Below are positions 1 to 6,935 of a stretch of DNA of 64,000 nucleotides, piece after piece (within the stretch, counting starts at the first letter, position 1; every line of letters begins with the position of its first letter). A model generated the notes under the pieces. That model had not been told where the DNA came from. It searched no databases and worked only from the letters and a program-made list of their open reading frames with translations. Both the position numbers and the translations under genes were made by a program. The stretch lies in NCBI GenBank assembly GCA_001602955.1, contig LVAC01000002.1:1-64000 (forward strand), written 5' to 3'. The stretch comes from Sulfurospirillum sp001602955. GTDB taxonomy: Bacteria; Campylobacterota; Campylobacteria; Campylobacterales; Sulfurospirillaceae.

Positions 1-234
1 CATCTTGCTTCATCCCTCAATGCAGAAAATATATCTATCAATGCTAATCAAGTAAATGTCATTGCCTCTGATCTTGCGGCTAAGAGCATAGGGGTCAGGG
101 CTAAACTTTTAACTTTTAGCAATTTTTATAAAAAAATAAATTCACAAGGTAATATCTATAAACAATTAGACCCAAAATACATAGCAAAATCCTATGATGA
201 ATGGAAAAAGATAAAGGTGACGAGGCTACTTTAA
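1..234 (+). CDS. C-terminal end of a haemagglutinin/adhesin-like surface protein (5' truncated by window)
   Basis: Frame 1 is open from the first base to a TAA at 232-234, giving the last 77 residues of a larger protein. The visible start alternates hydrophobic and small or Asn residues (ENISINANQVNVIASDL), as in the beta-helix repeats at the end of filamentous-haemagglutinin or CdiA-like two-partner secretion exoproteins. A Lys/Tyr-rich tail follows. The family call rests on this short pattern only. The reading frame ends just after an A5 run (204-208); another frame continues past it (see 201-341). The DNA is AT-richer than the downstream genes, as is common for such accessory loci. Confidence 0.45.
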   Translation, partial: HLASSLNAENISINANQVNVIASDLAAKSIGVRAKLLTFSNFYKKINSQGNIYKQLDPKYIAKSYDEWKKIKVTRLL

Positions 235-289
235 TTACTTTAATTAAATTGGGGGATAAATCTTTTACATGTAAAGGAAAAGTAGCCTC
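222..289. repeat. Long-range inverted repeat GAGGCTACTTT / AAAGTAGCCTC
   Basis: Perfect 11-bp arms lie at 222-232 and 279-289. The 46-nt interval between them contains one TTACATGTAA palindrome (265-274). It sits at the 3' end of the truncated adhesin gene and may serve as a transcript-end structure, but there is no clear T-tract. Confidence 0.35.
265..274. repeat. TTACATGTAA dispersed palindrome (first of at least 17 exact copies)
   Basis: Exact copies begin at 265, 5757, 13141, 13769, 21112, 22501, 24153, 29978, 36409, 46230, 46631, 49974, 50132, 50964, 51681, 51758 and 53290. Chance expectation for a given 10-mer in 64 kb is about 0.06. Copies lie both between genes and inside coding sequence (msrQ, arsB, arsR, cca, baiN-like, metH, cobB), so it is not simply an operator. 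One-sided variants (TGACATGTAA, TTACATGTC) are also frequent. It behaves like a highly iterated palindrome. Confidence 0.8.
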
Positions 290-363
290 CCCATTTACAT
301 TTATCCCTCAAAATTGGCGGAAAGCCTCAATGCTAAGTTAAATCAATTTAAATCTTAAATACG

Positions 364-389
364 GATATAACGTTTTCAGACGTTATATC
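364..389 (-). terminator. Hairpin downstream of the LysE-type exporter gene
   Basis: Arms GATATAACGT (364-373) and ACGTTATATC (380-389) form a perfect 10-bp stem with a 6-nt loop, 8 bp beyond the stop codon of the minus-strand exporter gene. The following bases on the minus strand are only moderately T-rich, so termination may be weak or Rho-assisted. Confidence 0.5.
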
Positions 390-397
390 TGCTTTGT

Positions 398-997
398 TTA
401 CAATCCCAAAAGCATCCATGCTAAAGAAAGCATGATAATCCCGATGAGCACTTCTAAAATCTTCCATGAAAGCGGCTTTTGAAAAACAGGCGTTAAAATC
501 CTAGCACCATACCCCAACGAGAAGAAAAAGACAAACGATGCACTCATCGCTCCCAAGCCGAACATCGGAGCAAGTGAGCCAAATTTAGTCGAAACGGAGC
601 CTAGTAAAATAACCGTATCAAGATACACATGCGGGTTGAGCCACGTAAAGGCAAGCACAATTAAGACGGTTTTCAAAAGCGATGCCGTCGGTTGGTCGAG
701 AGGGTTTAGCTCATGCGTCATGCTCCATGCCGTGTAAAAACTCTTCAACCCATAGGTCACTAAAAACACAAAACCGCCGTACTTCGCTACCGTTTGCAGT
801 GCGGGAAACTGCTCTACCAAATACCCAAAACCAAAAACGCCCGCAAAAATTAAAACAGCGTCGGAAAGCGCGCAAATCAAGCAGATGATAAACACATGCT
901 CTTTTTTGATACCCTGTTTGAGCACAAAAGCATTTTGCGCTCCGATGGCTAAGATCAGAGAAAAACCGAGACTAAAACCGGAAATAAATGCGTTCAT
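398..997 (-). CDS. argO: LysE/ArgO-family basic amino acid exporter
   Basis: This is a 199-residue inner-membrane protein with about six hydrophobic segments, the usual size for LysE/ArgO. The family motifs are visible: AIGAQNAFVLKQGI near the N-terminus and TWLNPHVYLDT in the middle. Family members export arginine or lysine and protect against toxic intracellular accumulation. I chose the ATG at 995-997 (MNAFISGF) because it matches the family N-terminus; a 13-residue upstream extension is less likely. No LysR-type regulator (ArgP) lies next to it here. Substrate choice between Arg and Lys is inferred from family only. Confidence 0.85.
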   Translation of the reverse strand: MNAFISGFSLGFSLILAIGAQNAFVLKQGIKKEHVFIICLICALSDAVLIFAGVFGFGYLVEQFPALQTVAKYGGFVFLVTYGLKSFYTAWSMTHELNPLDQPTASLLKTVLIVLAFTWLNPHVYLDTVILLGSVSTKFGSLAPMFGLGAMSASFVFFFSLGYGARILTPVFQKPLSWKILEVLIGIIMLSLAWMLLGL

Positions 998-1100
998 AAA
1001 GGGCTCTTTTGGGAAAAATTGATGGATTATAACCAAACCTCTCTAAAAATTTTGACTCTTTAGTTTTAAGGTATTTCCTCATTTTCCTTTTATATTTACG

Positions 1101-1106
1101 TATAAT
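1101..1106 (+). promoter_or_regulatory. Probable sigma70 -10 box (TATAAT) for the chemoreceptor gene
   Basis: An exact TATAAT preceded by T-rich sequence lies 49 bp before the ATG at 1155. Campylobacterota promoters typically lack a conserved -35 and rely on the -10 with upstream T-rich periodicity, which fits here. Confidence 0.45.
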
Positions 1107-1154
1107 TTACGCAGTTTTGCTATTGTACTTTTTGAATACAATTGAAAGGGTATT

Positions 1155-2768
1155 ATGTTTTTAACGACGATTAACCACAAGCTCGTCTTTTTACTGGCGA
1201 TCATTTTTTTAGGATTTAGTGCCATCGGATATGAGATTATCAAGGAGGCGAACGATGCCAAAATGGCGGCGATTCGCTTAACGACGATTGCCGAGATCGA
1301 AAATGCAACATTGGAATTGCGCATTCAGCAACGCGATTATCAGATCTATTTTAAGCCGGTAAATCTCGAAAATTACGAAAAAACGTACCAAAAGCTCTTG
1401 GCTGATTTGGATGAGCTTAAGACGATTTTGATGAGTTCTTCTAACCATAAACGTATTGAAACGCTCAAAAGCCTGCTCGTCGAGTGGCATGAGATCAACG
1501 TGCCGCGTATGAAACTTTTCGGTACTTACGGCGTGAAAATTTATGACGAAGCGTTTGCGCAAACCTTCCCCGAAGATGCTAAAAAGCTCGATGAATACTA
1601 CCAAAAAAGCAGCAAAATGTTTCACGTACTGGTCGAAAAACTAGACGATTTAGCTTCTTCGGTTAAAACCAACAACTTTGAGCGTTTAGATACCAACAAA
1701 TTTGCCTCGCAGCTCTCTTTGGGGATTATTTCTCTTTTTGTAGTCGGTATCTTTTTTCTTGTCACCCGCTCTATCAAACGGTCCGTTTATCATGCCAAAA
1801 ACGCCTGTGAGCAGATGCGAACGAGTAAAGATTTAAGCGTACGGATTAATACGGGCAGCAAAGACGAGATCAACGATATTATGAACGCCATTAACATGTT
1901 AATCGCCGACGTCGCTACCGCACTGAATCTTGCCAAAAGCAACGCTCTTGAAAACGCTTCCGTTGCCGAAGAACTCTCAAGCACGAGCTTGCAAATCGGT
2001 AAGCGTGCCGAAGAAGAAGCCAAAGTCGTTTTTGAAACCACCAACGACGCCCAAGAAGTTGCCAAAGCCATCGGTGATGCCAGCGAGCGGTCGCATAGCG
2101 TTCAAGAAATTACGTTTGGGGCACACAAAAGCTTGCTGAGTGCGCAAGCGTTGCTCGATGAAACGCTGACGCAACTGAGTCAAACGGCGGAAGCGGAAGC
2201 GACGATCAACGATCGACTGAACCATCTTGCCGGCGAAGCCGAACAAGTGAGGTCGGTCTTAGACGTTATCGGAGACATTGCCGATCAGACCAATCTTTTA
2301 GCCCTTAACGCCGCCATAGAAGCGGCACGTGCGGGAGATCACGGGCGTGGATTTGCCGTGGTTGCCGATGAGGTACGCAAACTTGCCGAACGCACGCAAA
2401 AAAGCCTTGTGGAGACCAACGCCACGGTCAATGTTATCGTCCAGTCTATCGGCGACATTAGCGGCGAAATGAACCAAAACGCTAAACGTATTCATGAGCT
2501 TAGCGAATTTTCAAACCAAGTCACGATCCAAACCAACGATGCGGTAGGAATGTTGGAGCAAAGTACGCAAGCAACGCAAGAGGTCGTACGCAATGCCAAT
2601 GCCAACGTCACGCTCATTAAATCTGTCGTAATCGAAAAAATCGGTGAGATCAATACGCTCTCAAGCTCCAATGCCAGAAGCGTCGAAGAGATCGCAGGTG
2701 CGGCAGAACACCTCTCCAAACTCTCATCCAACCTCAGCGATACCCTCGCACAATTTAAAACCGCTTAA
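1155..2768 (+). CDS. Methyl-accepting chemotaxis protein with four-helix-bundle-type sensor
   Basis: This 537-aa transmembrane chemoreceptor has TM1 at about residues 8-27, a roughly 160-residue, mostly helical periplasmic sensor region, TM2 at about 186-205, a HAMP linker, and a long cytoplasmic signalling domain. The kinase-control tip is intact (DQTNLLALNAAIEAARAGDH and the following GRGFAVVADEVRKLAERTQ). It should couple ligand binding to CheA/CheW. No Cache-type domain is evident, so the sensor is probably a helical bundle and the ligand is unknown. There is no C-terminal CheR-tethering pentapeptide. The start is preceded by GAAAGGG. The tip is nearly identical to that of the receptor at 44068-45951. 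Confidence 0.93.
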   Translation: MFLTTINHKLVFLLAIIFLGFSAIGYEIIKEANDAKMAAIRLTTIAEIENATLELRIQQRDYQIYFKPVNLENYEKTYQKLLADLDELKTILMSSSNHKRIETLKSLLVEWHEINVPRMKLFGTYGVKIYDEAFAQTFPEDAKKLDEYYQKSSKMFHVLVEKLDDLASSVKTNNFERLDTNKFASQLSLGIISLFVVGIFFLVTRSIKRSVYHAKNACEQMRTSKDLSVRINTGSKDEINDIMNAINMLIADVATALNLAKSNALENASVAEELSSTSLQIGKRAEEEAKVVFETTNDAQEVAKAIGDASERSHSVQEITFGAHKSLLSAQALLDETLTQLSQTAEAEATINDRLNHLAGEAEQVRSVLDVIGDIADQTNLLALNAAIEAARAGDHGRGFAVVADEVRKLAERTQKSLVETNATVNVIVQSIGDISGEMNQNAKRIHELSEFSNQVTIQTNDAVGMLEQSTQATQEVVRNANANVTLIKSVVIEKIGEINTLSSSNARSVEEIAGAAEHLSKLSSNLSDTLAQFKTA

Positions 2769-2782
2769 ACTTTATCCCTTTT

Positions 2783-2816
2783 CGTTAACGCCGAAGCAAC
2801 CGTGAGGGCGTTAACG
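2783..2816. terminator. Hairpin between chemoreceptor and convergent cytochrome gene
   Basis: Perfect arms CGTTAACGCC (2783-2792) and GGCGTTAACG (2807-2816) enclose a 14-nt loop, 14 bp after the chemoreceptor stop. There is no T-run on the plus strand, so intrinsic termination is uncertain. It lies between two converging genes and could serve both. Confidence 0.4.
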
Positions 2817-2842
2817 ATGGCGTTTGCGCTTTAAGAAACGCT

Positions 2843-3181
2843 TTAAAAAGAGCCGTCGTACAGAAATTCGGCGATCGCTTCAAGGCTCTCTTGGTCGACG
2901 CCTATGGTCGGCATAAGCTCAAATTTTTTGACCGCATCTTGTAAAATCGCACGCTTCGCATCAGGGGCGTTTAACCATCGTACCGTAAAGGACACGAAAG
3001 CTTCTTTTGTGTGAAACACGTTTTTGTAACGTGCTTGTATCTCTTTTATCGCAGGTGCGGAGAGGGTTTTCGTATAGTCGTGACATGTCACGCAGTTGCC
3101 TTGAAACAATGTTTCGCCGCTAGGGGCGGCATACAAAGAGACGCTTAACAAAGAGATCAATCCCCAAGAAATGACATGCAT
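2843..3181 (-). CDS. Small periplasmic monohaem cytochrome c
   Basis: The product is 112 residues with a signal peptide (about 1-19, ending LYAA) and one haem-c motif CVTCH. A conserved Met in ELMPTIG near the C-terminus is a candidate sixth haem ligand. This is the layout of class I cytochrome c carriers that shuttle electrons in the periplasm. The start at 3179-3181 is chosen because AAAGGAG precedes it and the signal peptide begins there; a longer frame upstream would add 29 unlikely residues. Its partner is not evident from the neighbours, although the MsrPQ and GMC dehydrogenase genes nearby are also periplasmic redox systems. Confidence 0.85.
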   Translation of the reverse strand: MHVISWGLISLLSVSLYAAPSGETLFQGNCVTCHDYTKTLSAPAIKEIQARYKNVFHTKEAFVSFTVRWLNAPDAKRAILQDAVKKFELMPTIGVDQESLEAIAEFLYDGSF

Positions 3182-3264
3182 CGCTGCTCCTTTTTGTCGG
3201 ATTGTAGCCAAAAAAGGGCTTTTTTGTCGTTGCGTTACGTCAAGGAAAAGCGAAGAAAAACCTG

Positions 3265-3340
3265 ACATGTAATGCCTTGGGAAGACTTAAGGTTTCAGTC
3301 ATCATGACATGTTAGGTTTTTAGCTGACGATAAAACATGT
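3265..3340. promoter_or_regulatory. Cluster of three ACATGT palindromes upstream of the TonB receptor
   Basis: ACATGT occurs at 3265-3270, 3307-3312 and 3335-3340, each within a TGACATGT or ACATGTCA context, in the divergent intergenic region between the cytochrome and the TonB receptor. Three copies in 76 bp is denser than the window-wide background of this motif. It could be an operator array for the receptor. No Fur-type GATAAT inverted repeat is visible. Confidence 0.3.
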
Positions 3341-3423
3341 CAATATTTCTTGAAATAGGTTTCATTTAACACACTTTTAACACTAGGACTTTAAGATTAA
3401 TGCACCATTTTAAGGGAGGATAT

Positions 3424-5433
3424 ATGAAAAGAATTATCGGAGTGTCTTTGGCGGTCTCGACGCTTTTAATTGCGGAGACAATCGATCTTGGAGCGATTAG
3501 CGTTGAGGGTGAGCGTTTTTCGACGGAAATCAAAAATATTAGCGGCGAAGAGCTCAAATCGGCGGATTTAGCCGATGCACTCTCTCGTAATAGCGCGTCC
3601 ATTACGATGCTACGAGGAAGCGGCATTGCCAACGACATTATTTTACGCGGGCAAAAGAGGGATAACATCAACGTTTTGATCGACGATGCTAAACTTTACG
3701 GTGGATGCCCCAATCGTATGGACCCTGCCGTCACGCATATCAATGCCGATAATATCGAAAGCGTTAAGATCGTCGAAGGTCCTTACGACGTCGAAAATTT
3801 TGGAACGCTGAGCGGTTTGGTCGTAGCGGAAACCAAAACTCCGACCAAAGAGCCAAACGGCGACGTTAATTTGGGTATCGGCAGTTACGGTTATCGTAAA
3901 GCATCTGCGAGTGCGGGCGGCGGAAACGAGTATATTCGAGCTTTGCTCAGTGCGTCAACCGAACGAAGCGATCAGTACAAAGACGGTAACGGCGATACGT
4001 TTTACGATCAACTCAACAATGCCGTCGCTCAAGGAATGGGTATGAACGCCAATCGCTACAGTACGAGCGATTTACGCTCTTACGAAAAGAAAACGTTTAT
4101 GGGCAAAGTCTTTATCAACCCCGCTGACAATCAAGAAATCCGTTTAGGCTATACGCTCAATCGTAGCGATAACGTGCTTTACCCTTCGCGTATGATGGAT
4201 GCAGATCGCGACGATAGCGATATTTACACCTTCGGTTATAGCCTATACGATTTGGGCACGTTTTCCAAAGAGCTGGCGTTGGAGACGTATTATTCCAAAG
4301 TCGAACATCCTATGTCGAACAAATTTCGCATACGTCCTTCCTCTGCCACGTACAACACGGCCGATATGGATTCTTCGGTTGAGGGCGCTAAGGTAAAAAA
4401 TAGTATGGACTTAGGCGGCGGAGAGCTCGTTTACGGTATTGATATGAGCAAACGTAATTGGGACGGAAAAAGTTACGTAACGAACGTAGCGACGGGAGCA
4501 ATCTCAAGCGTTACCGATTTATCGACGATTCCCGACGTCGATACGACCAATAAGGCACTGTTTGCACACTACGAGAAAACGATCGATCGCGTGAACGTTC
4601 AAGCGGGTGCTCGTTACGATGACACGGACATAAAAGCCCATCGCAAAGGACAAACCTACGTCCAACGTTACGACAACGATTACGAAGCACTTTCGGCGAA
4701 TGCGATTCTCACCTATAAAGCAACCGATAACGTGGACTATTTTATCGGTTTCGGAAAAGCATCGCGCGTACCGGATGCAAGAGAGTTGTACCACGCGGCT
4801 CGCTCGACGGGTATTTTGGATCAAGTGACCAATTACGAAACCGATCTTGGTTTTAAAGCTCACTACGACAATGCCGGCGTTAAAGGAAAAATTTTCTATT
4901 CGGATTTAAAAGATTATATCTACTATAACGCCGATGCGACGAAATACGTCAATGTCGATGCAACGATTTACGGTGCTGCCTTGGATGCGTATTACGATTT
5001 TTCCAAAGCATGGACGATCAATTACGGTATGAGCTATCTTAAAGGCGAAAAAGATAAACCGCTTGCGGGACAAAGCGATAAAGATTTAGCCGATATCGTA
5101 CCGCTTCGCGCCGTAACGTCGCTGACCTATCATGAAGCGGCGCATACCTTGAAAACGGAAGTCGTTGCGGCAAAACGTTGGGATAACGTCGATAGCGATA
5201 ACGGAGAGCAAATCCTCGGAGGATACGCCGTTTTAAACGTCAAATACAACTATAAAATCAGTAAAAACTTTGACGTCACGGTCGGTATCGACAATCTCTT
5301 CGACAAAACGTACGCCGTCTCCAATACGTATAAAGATTTAACGCTTATCAACTATTCCGGAAGCGACGATACCGTTATGCTCATTAACGAGCCGGGTCGT
5401 TACGGTTATATCAACTTGCACTATTCGTTCTAA
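3424..5433 (+). CDS. TonB-dependent outer-membrane receptor, OprC-like (probable copper receptor)
   Basis: This 669-aa protein has a signal peptide (about 1-16), a plug domain and a C-terminal beta-barrel ending in an aromatic residue (YINLHYSF). The plug contains GGCPNRMDP, with Cys95-x3-Met99, and an HxM (His295-Pro-Met297) follows in the barrel. This CxxxM plus HxM pairing is the copper site of the OprC/NosA family, which imports or binds copper at the outer membrane using TonB energy. The start ATG at 3424 is preceded by AAGGGAGG and opens the signal peptide. It converges on msrQ with only 3 bp between stop codons. Substrate assignment is by motif only. Confidence 0.8.
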   Translation: MKRIIGVSLAVSTLLIAETIDLGAISVEGERFSTEIKNISGEELKSADLADALSRNSASITMLRGSGIANDIILRGQKRDNINVLIDDAKLYGGCPNRMDPAVTHINADNIESVKIVEGPYDVENFGTLSGLVVAETKTPTKEPNGDVNLGIGSYGYRKASASAGGGNEYIRALLSASTERSDQYKDGNGDTFYDQLNNAVAQGMGMNANRYSTSDLRSYEKKTFMGKVFINPADNQEIRLGYTLNRSDNVLYPSRMMDADRDDSDIYTFGYSLYDLGTFSKELALETYYSKVEHPMSNKFRIRPSSATYNTADMDSSVEGAKVKNSMDLGGGELVYGIDMSKRNWDGKSYVTNVATGAISSVTDLSTIPDVDTTNKALFAHYEKTIDRVNVQAGARYDDTDIKAHRKGQTYVQRYDNDYEALSANAILTYKATDNVDYFIGFGKASRVPDARELYHAARSTGILDQVTNYETDLGFKAHYDNAGVKGKIFYSDLKDYIYYNADATKYVNVDATIYGAALDAYYDFSKAWTINYGMSYLKGEKDKPLAGQSDKDLADIVPLRAVTSLTYHEAAHTLKTEVVAAKRWDNVDSDNGEQILGGYAVLNVKYNYKISKNFDVTVGIDNLFDKTYAVSNTYKDLTLINYSGSDDTVMLINEPGRYGYINLHYSF

Positions 5434-5436
5434 ATC

Positions 5437-5991
5437 TTAGTGCCGCTTTGACATGGTAAAGCGGCACTCCTTCCACACCCTTTCTCCGAGTAACACGATG
5501 CCGATCGCCATCATGCCGTACTCAAACGCGCCGGCGACCTTTTGTGCCCAAAAATCGTGAAGCAAAATAAGCACCAGTGCACCGTAAACGGCTTTATGAT
5601 AGCGCGAAAAACGCGCAAAAAGTTTTTTGGTAGACGTCAACGCCATCAATAAAAGAATCAAAAAGGCGATAACACCGACGTAGATAAAGGGTTTTTTGAG
5701 GCTTTTTGCAAAGAGCGTCACGAAATCCAATTCGCTGTCTAAAACGATAAAAACGCTTACATGTAAAAGAGCGTAGACAAACGCAAAAAGTCCGAGCGTT
5801 TTGCGAAAACGAAGCAGATTGAGGGCGCAAACTCTTTGACATGTAGAAGGCACTAAGGAAAGTAACAGAAGCAACATAGCTCCCACACCGGTGGTCGTGT
5901 AGAGCATCTTGATAGGGTCGATGGCACGTTCAAGCGTGTAGTACGCATAGCCTAGCGGTAAAAGGGCTAAAACAACGATGAGCGTTTTCAA
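5437..5991 (-). CDS. msrQ: MsrQ, haem-binding membrane subunit of the periplasmic methionine sulfoxide reductase
   Basis: The protein has 184 residues and about six hydrophobic segments. It matches the ferric-reductase-like transmembrane fold (YedZ), with conserved His residues in ALLHVSVF, SRYHKAVY and LLHDFWA as likely haem b ligands. MsrQ passes quinol- or flavin-derived electrons to MsrP. Its start codon overlaps the msrP stop by 4 bp (ATGA), so the two are co-translated. Its last codons form the 5439-5468 hairpin shared with the convergent TonB receptor gene. Length and context make the call firm. Confidence 0.9.
   Translation of the reverse strand: MKTLIVVLALLPLGYAYYTLERAIDPIKMLYTTTGVGAMLLLLLSLVPSTCQRVCALNLLRFRKTLGLFAFVYALLHVSVFIVLDSELDFVTLFAKSLKKPFIYVGVIAFLILLLMALTSTKKLFARFSRYHKAVYGALVLILLHDFWAQKVAGAFEYGMMAIGIVLLGERVWKECRFTMSKRH
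5439..5468. terminator. Shared hairpin at the convergent ends of the TonB receptor and msrQ
   Basis: Arms AGTGCCGCTTT (5439-5449) and AAAGCGGCACT (5458-5468) form a perfect 11-bp stem with an 8-nt loop. It begins 6 bp after the receptor stop and lies within the last msrQ codons, so msrQ codes across it. There is no strong T-tract on either side. It probably protects or ends both transcripts. Confidence 0.5.
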
Positions 5992-6914
5992 TACTGCTTC
6001 CTCAAATCTATACCGGCATATAAATGCGAAACCTCTTTTTCGTAACCGTTAAACATCAGCGTCTCTTGCTTGGAGAGTTTACCGAGTAGGCGTTCTTTGG
6101 CTTGGCTCCACCTTGGATGATCGACGTGAGGGTTGACGTTGGCGTAAAACCCGTACTCTTCCGGTGCCATCGCCTGCCACGTGTTGAGGGGTTGTTCTTC
6201 CACGCATTCGATGAGATCAAGCGATTTGATGGATTTAAAGCCGTATTTCCACGGAACGACGAGACGAATGGGCGCGCCGTTTTGTTTGGGCAAAGGCTTG
6301 CCGTACATACCGACCGCTAAAAAGGTAAGCGGATGCCTTGCTTCGTCCATACGAAGCCCTTCCACGTAGGGGTGTTTGATGGAGGCAAAAAGACCTTTGG
6401 CTTGGTCGGGGAAGATGTCCGGTTCGTGACGCGTGGTAAATTTGACGTATTTGGCTTTGGAGTTTGGTTGTAAATAATCAAGCAGCTTATAAAGCGGAAA
6501 TCCGATCCACGGTACGACCATCGACCAACCTTCGACGCAACGAAAACGGTAAATCCGCTCTTCCAGCCCGAATTTCGCGATAAGATCGTCTACTTCGACC
6601 ATCTCTTCACGTGCGATTTCGCCGAAAAATCCTAAACTCCACGGTTTCAGTTTCATTACTTGCGCCATTTTCACGGGGGCGGTTTTATCGGTGGAAAACT
6701 CGTAGAAATTGACGTAGTTGCTGACTTGCTCGAACGTATTGGGTGTCAGTTTTAACGGGTTGGGGTCTTTCGTGAAAGAGAGTTGTATCTCTTCGGGCAT
6801 AGAAGCTAAAAGTTGCGAGAGTGCGGTGGAGCTTACCAGTGCGCCCGCTCCGAGTTTGAGAAAATGACGGCGTGCCTCAAAGAGGATTTCCGGCGTGATA
6901 GAAGGTGTCGGCAT
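5988..6914 (-). CDS. msrP: MsrP, periplasmic molybdenum methionine sulfoxide reductase catalytic subunit
   Basis: This 308-aa sulfite-oxidase-fold enzyme (YedY) reduces oxidised methionines in periplasmic proteins. A twin-arginine signal (RRHFLKLG, residues 15-22) implies folded export with its Mo-molybdopterin. Cys126 in FRCVEGWSM is the conserved Mo ligand. The start ATG at 6912-6914 is preceded by AAAGGAATAA. It is the first gene of msrP-msrQ. The neighbouring OprC-like copper receptor and cytochrome c fit a periplasmic redox-stress island. Confidence 0.93.
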   Translation of the reverse strand: MPTPSITPEILFEARRHFLKLGAGALVSSTALSQLLASMPEEIQLSFTKDPNPLKLTPNTFEQVSNYVNFYEFSTDKTAPVKMAQVMKLKPWSLGFFGEIAREEMVEVDDLIAKFGLEERIYRFRCVEGWSMVVPWIGFPLYKLLDYLQPNSKAKYVKFTTRHEPDIFPDQAKGLFASIKHPYVEGLRMDEARHPLTFLAVGMYGKPLPKQNGAPIRLVVPWKYGFKSIKSLDLIECVEEQPLNTWQAMAPEEYGFYANVNPHVDHPRWSQAKERLLGKLSKQETLMFNGYEKEVSHLYAGIDLRKQY

Positions 6915-6935
6915 GTTTATTCCTTTGTCCTGCGC

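Larger units (their letters stand above)
201..341 (+). other. Alternative-frame 46-codon extension overlapping the adhesin tail
   Basis: An ORF begins at the ATG at 201 and runs to TAA at 339-341, in a different frame from the 1-234 reading. No ribosome binding site of its own is visible. Its product (46 aa, ending IPQNWRKASMLS) looks like ordinary protein sequence. A one- or two-base length change in the A-rich stretch 204-210 would fuse it to the adhesin tail. It could be the true C-terminus after a frameshift, a phase-variable end, or chance. Confidence 0.3.

Noticed and set aside
3265..3340. ACATGT cluster as a Fur box
   Set aside because: No match to the GATAATGATAATCATTATC-type inverted repeat; the motif is part of the window-wide ACATGT family.
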